64,000 nucleotides of DNA from Planctomycetota bacterium (GTDB lineage Bacteria; Planctomycetota; UBA1135; GCA-002686595). How positions within the stretch are numbered: the stretch's first letter is position 1; every line of letters starts with the position of its first letter. This document shows, one piece after another, positions 18,695-26,389 of the stretch. The DNA lies in the NCBI GenBank assembly GCA_016795205.1, contig JAEUHZ010000021.1, positions 1 through 64,000 of the forward strand, given 5' to 3'. A program made the position numbers and the translations under genes. The notes beneath the pieces are model-generated. The model was given only the letters and a program-made list of their open reading frames with translations, was not told the DNA's origin and made no database searches.

Positions 18695-19753
18695 ATGGGT
18701 CTCTTCGGCAAGGAGCGCGATCTGAACGAGGCGCCGACGCACGTCGAGCTCGTGGTCTCGGCCAACGACTGGCAGCGTCCGCACCAGGGATTCGAGATCC
18801 GCCTCGACTCGTTCCTGGCGCGGCACCTCGCGTGGCGGTCGCGCACGTCGGTCCAGGAGCTGGTCCGCGACGGCTACGTGCTCGTCGATCCGAGCCGGCC
18901 CGACCGACCGCACGGCGGCGCCGAGCCCTTCGAGGAGCGGCGGCCGGGCCGCAAGCTCCAGCACGGATCGCGTGTGATCGTCGTGATCCCCGAGGAGCTG
19001 CGCCGCCCGCTGGCGGGCCCGGTCACCGACGAGCTCGACGTCCTGTACGACGACGGGCGCGTCGTCGCCGTCGACAAGCCAGCGGGCGTCGTCGTCCACC
19101 CCAGCGGCAGGCACCTGTCCGACACGCTGATCCAGCGCGTCCATGCGCGCTACGGCGCGGGTTTCGAGCTCGAGAAGCTGGGTGCGCCGCGTCTGTGTCA
19201 TCGCCTGGACCGCGAGACCAGCGGCATCGTGCTCGTGGCGCTCGATCCGCCTGCCCACGCCGACGTCCAGCAGCAGTTCGAGCGCAGGCAGGTCGAGAAG
19301 GAGTACTTGGCGATCGTGCGCGGCAGCCCCGAGCGGGACGAGGGCGTGGTCGACCTGCCGCTCGGAACGGCACGCGTGTCGAGCGTGGCGCTCAAGATGA
19401 CCGTCGCGGCCGACGGTCAGGACGCGCGCACGGATTGGCGCGTCGTCGAGCGGTTCCGTGACTGCGCGCTGGTCTCCTGCCGCCCGCACACGGGACGCCA
19501 GCACCAGATCCGCGTCCACATGCACGCGATCGGACACCCGCTCGTGGGGGACAAGCTCTACGGCGTGGACGAAGGGCTGTTCGAGCGCGACCTCGACGGT
19601 CTCCTCACGGACGCGGATCGCGCGGAGCTCGGGATGGAGCGTCATGCCCTGCACAACCGGCGTGCCGTGTTCCGCACGCCCGCGACGGGCGAGCTCGTCG
19701 CGGTCACGAGCCCCATGCCGGACGACATGCGCGCCTACCTCGCGGGGCGCTGA
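18695..19753 (+). CDS. RluA-family RNA pseudouridine synthase
   Basis: 352 residues. An N-terminal S4-like RNA-binding domain (residues about 30-105, with RLDSFLARHL) precedes the synthase domain: VDKPAGVVVHPSG, the catalytic-Asp motif CHRLDRETSGIVL, then QQFERRQVEKEYLAIV and the C-terminal RPHTGRQHQIRVHMHAIGHP. These enzymes isomerise uridine in rRNA or tRNA; the RluA/RluC/RluD subtype is not resolvable by eye. ATG 18695 is preferred to the long upstream open frame, which would run back through rpsU in another frame. Confidence 0.92.
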   Translation: MGLFGKERDLNEAPTHVELVVSANDWQRPHQGFEIRLDSFLARHLAWRSRTSVQELVRDGYVLVDPSRPDRPHGGAEPFEERRPGRKLQHGSRVIVVIPEELRRPLAGPVTDELDVLYDDGRVVAVDKPAGVVVHPSGRHLSDTLIQRVHARYGAGFELEKLGAPRLCHRLDRETSGIVLVALDPPAHADVQQQFERRQVEKEYLAIVRGSPERDEGVVDLPLGTARVSSVALKMTVAADGQDARTDWRVVERFRDCALVSCRPHTGRQHQIRVHMHAIGHPLVGDKLYGVDEGLFERDLDGLLTDADRAELGMERHALHNRRAVFRTPATGELVAVTSPMPDDMRAYLAGR

Positions 19754-19830
19754 GCGCTCTCGCGGGCACCGCTCGGGTGAGCGCTCGGTGCTGCGAGCGG
19801 CGCTCCCGGGCGCGAGGGTCAAAGCGGCTC

Positions 19831-21024
19831 TCAGTCCCCGATGCGCGGCGGCGCGTAGACCGCGCAGGGGTCCACGGCCGCCGCGTAGGGACCGTTCCAC
19901 CCCGTGGCGAAGTACGCATCGAGGCGGCGGGGCAGCGCGCCGCCCTCCACGACGAGCCCGACGTTGCGCGACGCGTCGAAGTAGCTCTTCTCCCAGTTGC
20001 TCGTCCCGATCCACGCGGCGCGGCCGTCCACGACCAGGTACTTGGCGTGGATCACGCGCGCGAAGGGCACGAAGCCGCCCTCGTCCGGCGGGATCGTCAC
20101 CAGCTTGACCGCCACGTTCGGGAGGGGCTCGAGCGACTGGAGCCCTTCGATCGTGCCCTTGCGCTTGCACCAGTCGGCGAGCAGCAGCTCGACCCGCGCG
20201 CCGCGCGCGGCGGCGCGGCGCAGCGCGTTCTCGAGCACCTCGAAGTAGGAGCCGTCGCGCGCTGACGTCTTGTAGGTCAGGAGCTGGAGGCGCACGCTCG
20301 TCTTCGCGCCGTCGATCAGTGCGACGATCCGCGGCAGGTCCCACAGCCGCGGATCCGGACACAGCGACGCGGGCGAGTACACCGGCGTGACCGTGGACGC
20401 GTCCGCGCCCTCGCCCAGACGCAGTGGGAAGCCATCGGCGGCCTGCGACGGCGTGCGCGACGCTTGGTCGCCAGCCGCGAGGCGCCAGTCGAGTTCGAAG
20501 ACCTCGAGGAGCGCGCGTGCCACGGGCTCGGCCTCGACGAGCGCGCCGAGCTCCTGGATGTGCTCCAACGCGCGCCAGTCCAGGTTCTGGCTGCCCAGGA
20601 AGACACGCCGGCCGTCCACGACGAAGTACTTGGCGTGCAGGACGCCGCCGGTCACGGGTCCCAGGTCCAGGAGCCGGGTCTCGGCCCCCGGCGCGCGGGC
20701 GATCCGCGCGATCGTGTCGGGGTAGGTCTTGTGGAACTTGGCGTCGAAGATGCCGCGCACCCGCACGCCGCGCGCCGCGGCACGCTCGAGCGCGGCGATG
20801 ACCGGTTCCAGCGGGCTGCTGCCCGCGGCCGCCGGGTCATCGCTGGCGTAGAAGTGCGCCAGGTCGATCGAGCTCTGCGCGGCGTCGAAGAGCTGGACCC
20901 ACACGTCGCGCGCGTCACGCAGGTCGGCGTGGTCGAGCGGAGTGCCCCGCGGCCAACTCTCGACGAGCTCGACCCGCGGCGCGGAGTGCTGGAAGACGGC
21001 GGTGGCGAGGAGCGCGAGGATCAT
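19831..21024 (-). CDS. secreted phospholipase-D-superfamily protein, PLD3/PLD4-like
   Basis: 397 residues: a short signal peptide (residues 1-14) and two PLD half-domains. Both HKD motifs are intact: HAKYFVVDG with H130/K132 and the partner GSQNLDWRAL; HAKYLVVDG with H326/K328 and the partner GTSNWEKSYF. The layout and wording (VWVQLFDAAQSSIDLAHFY; GSQNLDWRALEHIQELG; PFARVIHAKY; IGTSNWEKSYF) resemble animal PLD3/PLD4, lysosomal 5' exonucleases and lipid transphosphatidylases, more than bacterial cardiolipin synthases. I infer an exported nuclease or phospholipase; the actual substrate is open. The ATG lies 6 bases after a TAGATT hexamer. Confidence 0.85.
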   Translation of the reverse strand: MILALLATAVFQHSAPRVELVESWPRGTPLDHADLRDARDVWVQLFDAAQSSIDLAHFYASDDPAAAGSSPLEPVIAALERAAARGVRVRGIFDAKFHKTYPDTIARIARAPGAETRLLDLGPVTGGVLHAKYFVVDGRRVFLGSQNLDWRALEHIQELGALVEAEPVARALLEVFELDWRLAAGDQASRTPSQAADGFPLRLGEGADASTVTPVYSPASLCPDPRLWDLPRIVALIDGAKTSVRLQLLTYKTSARDGSYFEVLENALRRAAARGARVELLLADWCKRKGTIEGLQSLEPLPNVAVKLVTIPPDEGGFVPFARVIHAKYLVVDGRAAWIGTSNWEKSYFDASRNVGLVVEGGALPRRLDAYFATGWNGPYAAAVDPCAVYAPPRIGD

Positions 21025-21030
21025 GCCCCG

Positions 21031-21036
21031 AATCTA
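21031..21036 (-). promoter_or_regulatory. -10 hexamer immediately upstream of the PLD-like gene
   Basis: TAGATT on the minus strand ends 6 bases before the ATG at 21024. There is no clear -35. Confidence 0.35.
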
Positions 21037-21094
21037 CGAAGCGGCCGCCGCGGCCGCATCGAGCGCTGCCGCGGCGGCCAGTCAGGCGCCCGGA

Positions 21095-22219
21095 TCAGGG
21101 GATGCGGAAGTCGATGTCGAAGCGGATCCGGTAGGGATCGTCGCTGGCGTCGGCGTCCGAAGTCAGGGCCCACAACCGCAGGGAGACGTTCTCGAGCACG
21201 AAGTACTGCACGCCCACGACGAAGCCCTTCATGCCATCTCCCAGGCCGGTGCCCGCGATCGGCGTGTCGTCCTGCGCGACGGACGAGAAGACCGAGTTCG
21301 CCTCCAGGTCGTAGTACGCGCCCATGGCGTTCCAGTTGCCCTTGCCCTTGGTCTGGCCGACCTGGATGCCCACGGCGAAGCCCGTGTCCTCGCCCGAGTC
21401 GTCGTCCAGGTTGTTGAAGTACTGGCCGAAGCCCGTGATCTGGCGCAGGCCCTCGCCGGCCAGCGTGATCCCGGCATACGTGTCCCAGATCGCGAAGCCG
21501 CCGGCGTCGGCCGTGTTGCCCTGGTCGATGGTGAAGTTGCCGAGCGACGACCAGTCGGAGTAGGAGGTCGCCAGCGTCAACGTCGTGCTCTCGCTGGCCT
21601 TGACGTACAGGTTGGCCTGCGCACCGAACACGGCGGGGTCGGCGCCCGATCCCGCCGTCTGGTTGATCTCGGTCGCCACGGCGTAGAGCGCGCGCAGATC
21701 GAAGCTGACGGAGCCGTCGCTCTTCGGGCTCCACACCGCGGCCGCCCCGGCGGGCTGCACGTCGTCGTCCCAGGCGAGCTCCCGCAGCGGAGAGGGTCGC
21801 GTGAACACGTGAGCGAACTTGCCGCCGGTGAGCTTCCAGTCCGACTCGGGCTGCCATTCCAGGAACATCCGGTCGATGCCGACCTCGGCGCCGCTGAAGC
21901 CGTCGGCATCGCCGAAGTCCCAGTGCGGGTTGTTCGCGTCGCGGCCGTCCGACAGCGTGGACAGGCGCGCACCGGCCTTGAGGCCGTCCGCGATCTGGTA
22001 GTCCCCGCTCAGGCGGAAGCGCATCCGGCCGCGGATGCGGTCCTCGCCGTTCGTCTGGTCGAACGTGCCCTCGGCACGGAGGCGGCCGTCGGCGGACACC
22101 TTGAGGCGCTTCCAGGGATCGTTCGGATCCTCGACCACGGGGAGCGGAGCGGCGACGGCGTCCAGCGACGGCGTGACGGGCCCGGTGGCGAGCACCAGGA
22201 GCAGGGGGGCGGGCAGCAT
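21095..22219 (-). CDS. putative outer-membrane porin
   Basis: 374 residues with a weak signal-like N-terminus (LPAPLLLVLATGP). The body is made of alternating amphipathic strands typical of a beta-barrel: RLRAEGTFDQT, RIRGRMRFRLSGDYQ, LKAGARLST, LTGGKFAHVFT, SFDLRALYAVATE, ANLYVKAS, and a final strand YRIRFDIDFRIP. This matches the 'putative porin' group found in planctomycetes. It would let small solutes cross the outer membrane; specificity is unknown. It lies downstream of the transglutaminase-like gene, separated by a strong hairpin. Confidence 0.7.
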   Translation of the reverse strand: MLPAPLLLVLATGPVTPSLDAVAAPLPVVEDPNDPWKRLKVSADGRLRAEGTFDQTNGEDRIRGRMRFRLSGDYQIADGLKAGARLSTLSDGRDANNPHWDFGDADGFSGAEVGIDRMFLEWQPESDWKLTGGKFAHVFTRPSPLRELAWDDDVQPAGAAAVWSPKSDGSVSFDLRALYAVATEINQTAGSGADPAVFGAQANLYVKASESTTLTLATSYSDWSSLGNFTIDQGNTADAGGFAIWDTYAGITLAGEGLRQITGFGQYFNNLDDDSGEDTGFAVGIQVGQTKGKGNWNAMGAYYDLEANSVFSSVAQDDTPIAGTGLGDGMKGFVVGVQYFVLENVSLRLWALTSDADASDDPYRIRFDIDFRIP

Positions 22220-22296
22220 GGGCGGCAGGGCGGCGAGGCGGTCGCCGCTGGGGGGGGGACGGGGGACGGCCGGGCGCGGCGCCAGGCCGAAGTGCT

Positions 22297-22324
22297 CAGG
22301 GGGCCCGCAGGCGCGGGCCCCCTG
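22297..22324 (-). terminator. hairpin after the transglutaminase-like gene
   Basis: A perfect 12-bp GC stem (22297-22308 with 22313-22324) with a four-base loop starts 5 bases after the stop of the minus-strand gene. There is no T-tract. Confidence 0.55.
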
Positions 22325-22328
22325 GTGC

Positions 22329-23372
22329 TCAGCGGATCTCGGTGAAGCGGATCGTGCGCGCGAGCTGCGGCTTCTTGTCGCCCTCGGGCAGCACGCGGGC
22401 GGGCACGCCGTCGATCTCGGCGTGGCCGATGATCATCGTGTTCACGGGCCCCGAGGCCTGGGCGGGCCGCAGGCGGAACTCTCGGCCCTCGTTGAGCCAC
22501 ACGCGGCGCTCCGTCAGGCCCGTGAACCAGCGCGCCGGTCCGAGTCCGTCCACGGCGTCGGCCTCGACGATGTCGGCCGGGATCCAACCGTGGTTGGGGG
22601 CGAAATACTCGACCCAGCAGCGGTAACCCGGGTCGTAGGTCTTGCCTTCGTTCTTGGGGTTCACGCGGTAGCCCATCTGCAAGCGCGCCGGGATGCCGCG
22701 CGCCCGCGCCAAGGCGATGAACAGCGAGTGCAAGTCGGTGCAGCAGCCGCCACCCTTCTCGATGCACACCGCGGCGTCGCCGATGCCGCAGTTGGGCTTG
22801 GTGGGGTCCTTCGAGTAGTGGTCCGCGACGTTTGCGACGTGCTGCAGGAGCTTCAGCGCCTGGGTCGCGGGGTTCTGGTCCTTGCCGCACACCTCGTCGG
22901 CCATCGCGGCGATCGCCGGCGTGACCTCCATGTGGGGCGCGTCGCGCCGCACTTCCTCGGCGTACAGGCGGCGGTGCACGTCCGTGATCGGCCCGGTGGT
23001 CGCGGGATCGAACGTGAACAGCACGGGCTCGCGGCGCACCTTGAACTCGACCACGACGGCCAGCGAGGACTCCTTGGGCGCGGGCACCTCGACGTACAGG
23101 AAGCGGTTCCCGCGCTCGGCGTCGCGCTCGACGCGCCACGCGCCCGGGGCGTCGACGACCGAGAAATCGAGCACGTCCTGGTGGCGCTCGTTGTCGGGGA
23201 TCGACACCCACCAGCGCACGGACTTGGCGCCAGCGGGGATCTCGGAGAGGGAGACCGTCTGCTGGATCGCGTAGACGCGGGTCTCGCCGAGGGAATCCGA
23301 GGCCGGACGCGCATTCGCGTCCGCGGAGAAGAGGGCCGTGGCGAGCAGGAGGCCGTCGAGGTGGAGGATCAT
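22329..23372 (-). CDS. exported transglutaminase-like (cysteine protease fold) protein
   Basis: 347 residues. The signal peptide is about residues 1-21 (LLLATALFSADANA). A beta-rich domain (residues 30-160) is followed by a transglutaminase core with the nucleophile region GGGCCTDLHSLFIALARARG and GWIPADIVEAD carrying the Asp. The segment that normally holds the catalytic His (HAW or HCW) reads YRCWVEYF, so the His is Arg (CGC codon, one transition from CAC). The protein may be inactive, use another His, or act as a binding domain. Substrate unknown. Confidence 0.8.
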   Translation of the reverse strand: MILHLDGLLLATALFSADANARPASDSLGETRVYAIQQTVSLSEIPAGAKSVRWWVSIPDNERHQDVLDFSVVDAPGAWRVERDAERGNRFLYVEVPAPKESSLAVVVEFKVRREPVLFTFDPATTGPITDVHRRLYAEEVRRDAPHMEVTPAIAAMADEVCGKDQNPATQALKLLQHVANVADHYSKDPTKPNCGIGDAAVCIEKGGGCCTDLHSLFIALARARGIPARLQMGYRVNPKNEGKTYDPGYRCWVEYFAPNHGWIPADIVEADAVDGLGPARWFTGLTERRVWLNEGREFRLRPAQASGPVNTMIIGHAEIDGVPARVLPEGDKKPQLARTIRFTEIR

Positions 23373-23494
23373 GGGAGCGCGGTTCGGGGTCGGGTGAGCC
23401 GCCGTGGTCGCAGGAGTGCGGACATCCACGGCGACCCTGGCCCGGTCAGGGAAGCTACAGGCCGCTCGGGTGCGCCGGCGGGTGCCCGTAGGTC

Positions 23495-24955
23495 CTATGA
23501 GTGACCCGTGATTCCCACGGATGGGCCCCGGCGCGCTCCCAGGTCGCGCGCGACCGCGAGCCCCGCGAGCACCATGGCGGCCGCGAGGGCGGCCGGCCAG
23601 GTGTCCAGGAGCTTCCAGGCCGCGACGGCCGCCACGACCGCGGCGGCGCCCAGGGCGATCATCGAGCCAGTCCAGTCCATCTCGACGAGCAGGTCGTCCG
23701 GCGCGCGGGCCAGCGGCAGGTCGCGCACGCAGCGCTCGTAGAGCGGCCCCAGCACGAGCCACCCGGCGAGCGCGGCGGGCAGCACGAGCCGCGCCGCGAA
23801 GTCGAGATCCGCCTGCCAAGCCGCGAGCCCGAAGAGCAGCGCGTAGAGCGGCACGAGGAAGCGCACGGCCACGGCCTTGCGCGCGCCGGAGTGCAGCGCC
23901 TTGGGGTCGAGCGGCGCGCCGTCGAGGATCCAGCGGGCGGCGTGGCTCGCGCTGGCCGGCACATGGACGAGCAGGACCGGCAGCCAAACGGGCGGCGCGA
24001 AGAGCAACAGCGCGAGGAGCGCCTCGCGTTCCGGTCCCGCGTCGCGCGCTCCGGCCGCGAGGAACGCCAGGGGAATCCCGGCCAGCGGGTAGGTGCGCAG
24101 GATGACGTCGCGTTCGAGCGGCAGCAGCGCGGCGACGAGCTCGAACCCCGCGCGCTCCTCGCGGCGCACCCACAGCCGGGCCGCCAGCGCGTGGACCGGG
24201 GCCAGCACGGCCGAGAGTGCTCCGCGGCGCAGCGCGCGCGGCGCGGGCGCGGACGGTGCCAGGACGAGCAGCACGAGCGCGCTGGCGGCGGCCGCGCAGG
24301 CCGGCAGCGCGTCGCCGACGACGCCGCTCGCGAACCAGGCCGACGGCAGCCACGGGAGCCAGGCCGGCCCGTCCTCCAGCCGCGCGACCCGGGCGATCTC
24401 CGGCACGTGCCGCAGACCGACCAGGCCGCCGGCCACGATGCCGCCGAAGAGCAGGGTCTGGAGCAGCACGAGCCCGCTCTCGGCGCGGCCACCCAGCGTC
24501 GCGAGCAACGCGAGCAGGCCTGCGGCCACCGTCAGTGCGAGACCGACGCCCGCCGCGAACAGTGCGATCCGGTCAGCGAGGCTCCAACCCTCCGGCGCGA
24601 ACAACGCAGCCGGCAGCAGGCTCGCGGCCGCGAGGCCGGCCACGACCGCGATCGCGACGAGGCTGCGGGCCAGGCGCAGCTCGCGGCCGGTCGTCGGCTG
24701 GGCCGCGAGCCACTCGTCGGCCGGATCCGCGCGCAAGAGCGGCGCCAGGTCGCCGAGCAGGGGCAGCGCGACGAGGGCCGCGGTCACGGACAGCGTCACG
24801 AGGGCGTAGGCGAAGGGGCCCAAGTCGTCCCGCACCAGGAGCGCGCCCACCGCGCCCACCGAGCCGTGCACGACCAGCGGGGCGACCGGGAACGCGCCGC
24901 CCGCCAGGTGGTGTGCGAAGCCAGCGCGGGCCAAGGCGAGGATGCGGCGGATCAC
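23495..24955 (-). CDS. polytopic membrane protein, ABC-2 permease-like
   Basis: 486 residues (GTG start at 24955) with about 12 hydrophobic segments and a cytosolic stretch near residues 280-300 (LWVRREERAGFELVAALLPLERDVI). I do not recognise a precise family; the arrangement resembles large permease subunits of ABC exporters found in planctomycetes. An ABC ATPase gene with no adjacent permease lies 3.5 kb away on the same strand (28435-29208) and could be its partner, which is only a guess. The frame is open upstream, but those residues are low-complexity; a TACGCT hexamer ends 11 bases before the chosen GTG. Confidence 0.6.
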   Translation of the reverse strand: MIRRILALARAGFAHHLAGGAFPVAPLVVHGSVGAVGALLVRDDLGPFAYALVTLSVTAALVALPLLGDLAPLLRADPADEWLAAQPTTGRELRLARSLVAIAVVAGLAAASLLPAALFAPEGWSLADRIALFAAGVGLALTVAAGLLALLATLGGRAESGLVLLQTLLFGGIVAGGLVGLRHVPEIARVARLEDGPAWLPWLPSAWFASGVVGDALPACAAAASALVLLVLAPSAPAPRALRRGALSAVLAPVHALAARLWVRREERAGFELVAALLPLERDVILRTYPLAGIPLAFLAAGARDAGPEREALLALLLFAPPVWLPVLLVHVPASASHAARWILDGAPLDPKALHSGARKAVAVRFLVPLYALLFGLAAWQADLDFAARLVLPAALAGWLVLGPLYERCVRDLPLARAPDDLLVEMDWTGSMIALGAAAVVAAVAAWKLLDTWPAALAAAMVLAGLAVARDLGARRGPSVGITGHS

Positions 24956-25037
24956 GGGCGCCGCGCAGCGTAGCAGCGGGGGCGGCCGAGGCCGAAGTGC
25001 GTCACGGGTGTGCGGACGCTGCGCGTGCCCCGCGCCC

Positions 25038-25601
25038 TCAGTCGCTCGCGGACCGATCCGCGCCTGTGCGCAGATCCGTCCGACGCGGCGCACCGAAGAG
25101 TGGGACGGTCAAGCGTTCCAGCGCGCGCCAGAACCGCAGTCGATCGAGCAGCGGGTTCAGGAACGGCGTCACGACGCAGTAGGCCTGGTTCTGCGCGCCC
25201 CTGTGATGCCGTGCGTGGTGGCGCGGCCCTTGGAGCAGACCGATCCGCCACAGCCCGCGAACGATGCGCGGCGCGTGCCTGGGGACGTGGCACCACTTGT
25301 GGAGCTGATTGGCGTTCGCGCCGAGCACGGCCAGCAGCACGGCACCGGGACCGAACAGCCCGAGCGGCACGGACAGCACGAGCAGCAGCCCCGACGCGAG
25401 CACCAGGTCCCAGGAGCTCGCGATCCAGCTCTTGGCAGCGAACGCGACCGGATCCGCGTGGTGCAGGACGTTCGGGGTCACGATCCAGCGGCCGAGGATC
25501 GGCGTCGTCTCCGTGGCGAACGTGTCCTCGGCCCAGTGGACCAGCCCCGACAGGAAGTCCACCAAGGCCAATCCCACGGCCAGATCGAGCGTCCAGTGCA
25601 T
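25038..25601 (-). CDS. carF: CarF/TMEM189-family desaturase (plasmanylethanolamine desaturase-like)
   Basis: 187 residues. The family installs the vinyl-ether double bond of plasmalogens in bacteria (CarF) and animals (TMEM189/PEDS1). The di-metal histidine set is intact: D15 and H22 in DFLSGLVHW, H47-H48 (LHHADP), H101 and H105 (HKWCH), H128-H129 and H132-H133 (HHARHH), followed by the family tail YCVVTPFLNPLL and FWRALE. About four membrane segments flank these. It starts 1 base after the TetR-family regulator stop and should share its promoter. Plasmalogen synthesis also needs ether-lipid precursor enzymes; none is in the window. Confidence 0.85.
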   Translation of the reverse strand: MHWTLDLAVGLALVDFLSGLVHWAEDTFATETTPILGRWIVTPNVLHHADPVAFAAKSWIASSWDLVLASGLLLVLSVPLGLFGPGAVLLAVLGANANQLHKWCHVPRHAPRIVRGLWRIGLLQGPRHHARHHRGAQNQAYCVVTPFLNPLLDRLRFWRALERLTVPLFGAPRRTDLRTGADRSASD

Positions 25602-25602
25602 G

Positions 25603-26247
25603 TCACCTCTCCCGCGGCTTGGAGCCGCCGCGTCGCGGCTTGCGCACCGTCGGGCTCCGCGCCGGCTCGCCCTCGGCCAGCACGCGACCGGCGTCCCACA
25701 AGAGACGCTCACGGCTGGCCGCGCCGAAGAGCCCCAGCTCGCGCCCGATGCTGGCGACGGTGCCGAGCCCGACGATCGCCCAGGCCGCGGTCTCCGCGTC
25801 GAGGGTTCCCGGGCCTTGTGCGCCGCGGTGCGCGGTGACCTGGCGCCGAACGAAGGCGTGGAAGCGTCCATAGAGGCCCTGCAGCGCGCGCCGGATGCGC
25901 GGATCGTCCGTCTCGCTGAGGCCCGCGAACACGATGCGGTAGAGGCCCTGCTCGCCGTGGTGCGAGGCTTCGTGCGCGAGCAGGCGCAGGAAGGGTCCGT
26001 CGCCGCCCTGCTCATCCGCCAGGAGGCGCTCCCAAGCGCGCTCCGAGGACAGGTACACCCAGTCCAGCGCGGCCAGGAACATGGCGACCTTGTCGGGCCA
26101 GATGCGGTACAGCACGTTCTCGCCCACGCCGCAGCGCGCCGACAGCTCCGCGCTCGTCAGACGCCGATAGCCGAGCTCGGCGAACGCGCCAGCCAGGACC
26201 GGCAGGAGCTCGCGGCGCTTGTCCTCCAGGGTGCTCGGACGTCCCAT
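25603..26247 (-). CDS. TetR-family transcriptional regulator
   Basis: 214 residues. The N-terminal helix-turn-helix is clear (LVAGAF-like AGAFAELGYRRLTSAELSAR and GVGENVLYRIWPDK, residues 13-52), with a ligand-binding helical domain after it. The C-terminus is basic (RKPRRGGSKPRER). The upstream region has a near-consensus promoter with a perfect inverted repeat between -35 and -10, so autorepression is likely, extending to carF, which follows after a 1-base gap. A lipid-type or redox ligand is plausible but unproven. ATG 26247 is 7 bases after the -10, implying a leaderless mRNA; the in-frame upstream ATG lies in the promoter itself. Confidence 0.9.
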   Translation of the reverse strand: MGRPSTLEDKRRELLPVLAGAFAELGYRRLTSAELSARCGVGENVLYRIWPDKVAMFLAALDWVYLSSERAWERLLADEQGGDGPFLRLLAHEASHHGEQGLYRIVFAGLSETDDPRIRRALQGLYGRFHAFVRRQVTAHRGAQGPGTLDAETAAWAIVGLGTVASIGRELGLFGAASRERLLWDAGRVLAEGEPARSPTVRKPRRGGSKPRER

Positions 26248-26254
26248 GGCCGAT

Positions 26255-26283
26255 AGTGTAAGTAGATACTTCCAAAACGTCAA
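26255..26283 (-). promoter_or_regulatory. promoter of the TetR-carF operon
   Basis: On the minus strand: TTGACG (26283-26278), a 17-base spacer and TACACT (26260-26255), 7 bases before the ATG. This is the best sigma-70 promoter in the window and lies in an unusually AT-rich stretch. Confidence 0.8.
26260..26271. promoter_or_regulatory. probable TetR operator
   Basis: A perfect inverted repeat AAGTA-GA-TACTT sits in the spacer between the -35 and -10 elements and touches the -10. A repressor bound here would block RNA polymerase; the adjacent TetR gene is the obvious candidate. Confidence 0.65.
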
Positions 26284-26348
26284 GAGCCCCGGCCGACGGG
26301 TAGCGCAGGTGCTGCCTGCAGGCCGGGAAAGGGCCCGAAGCGGGCGGA

Positions 26349-26376
26349 CCGGCCGCGGCGACGCGCTCGCGGCCGG
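26349..26376 (-). terminator. hairpin after the DUF2911 gene
   Basis: A perfect 9-bp GC stem (26349-26357 with 26368-26376) with a ten-base loop lies 13 bases beyond the stop of the minus-strand gene; no T-tract. Confidence 0.4.
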
Positions 26377-26389
26377 CGCGCGGGCGGTG

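Noticed and set aside
22245..22262. Poly-G runs as phase-variation sites (22245-22262 and near 45780)
   Set aside because: They lie in intergenic DNA upstream of the porin start and in the 330-base gap; no reading frame depends on them, though an effect on expression cannot be excluded.
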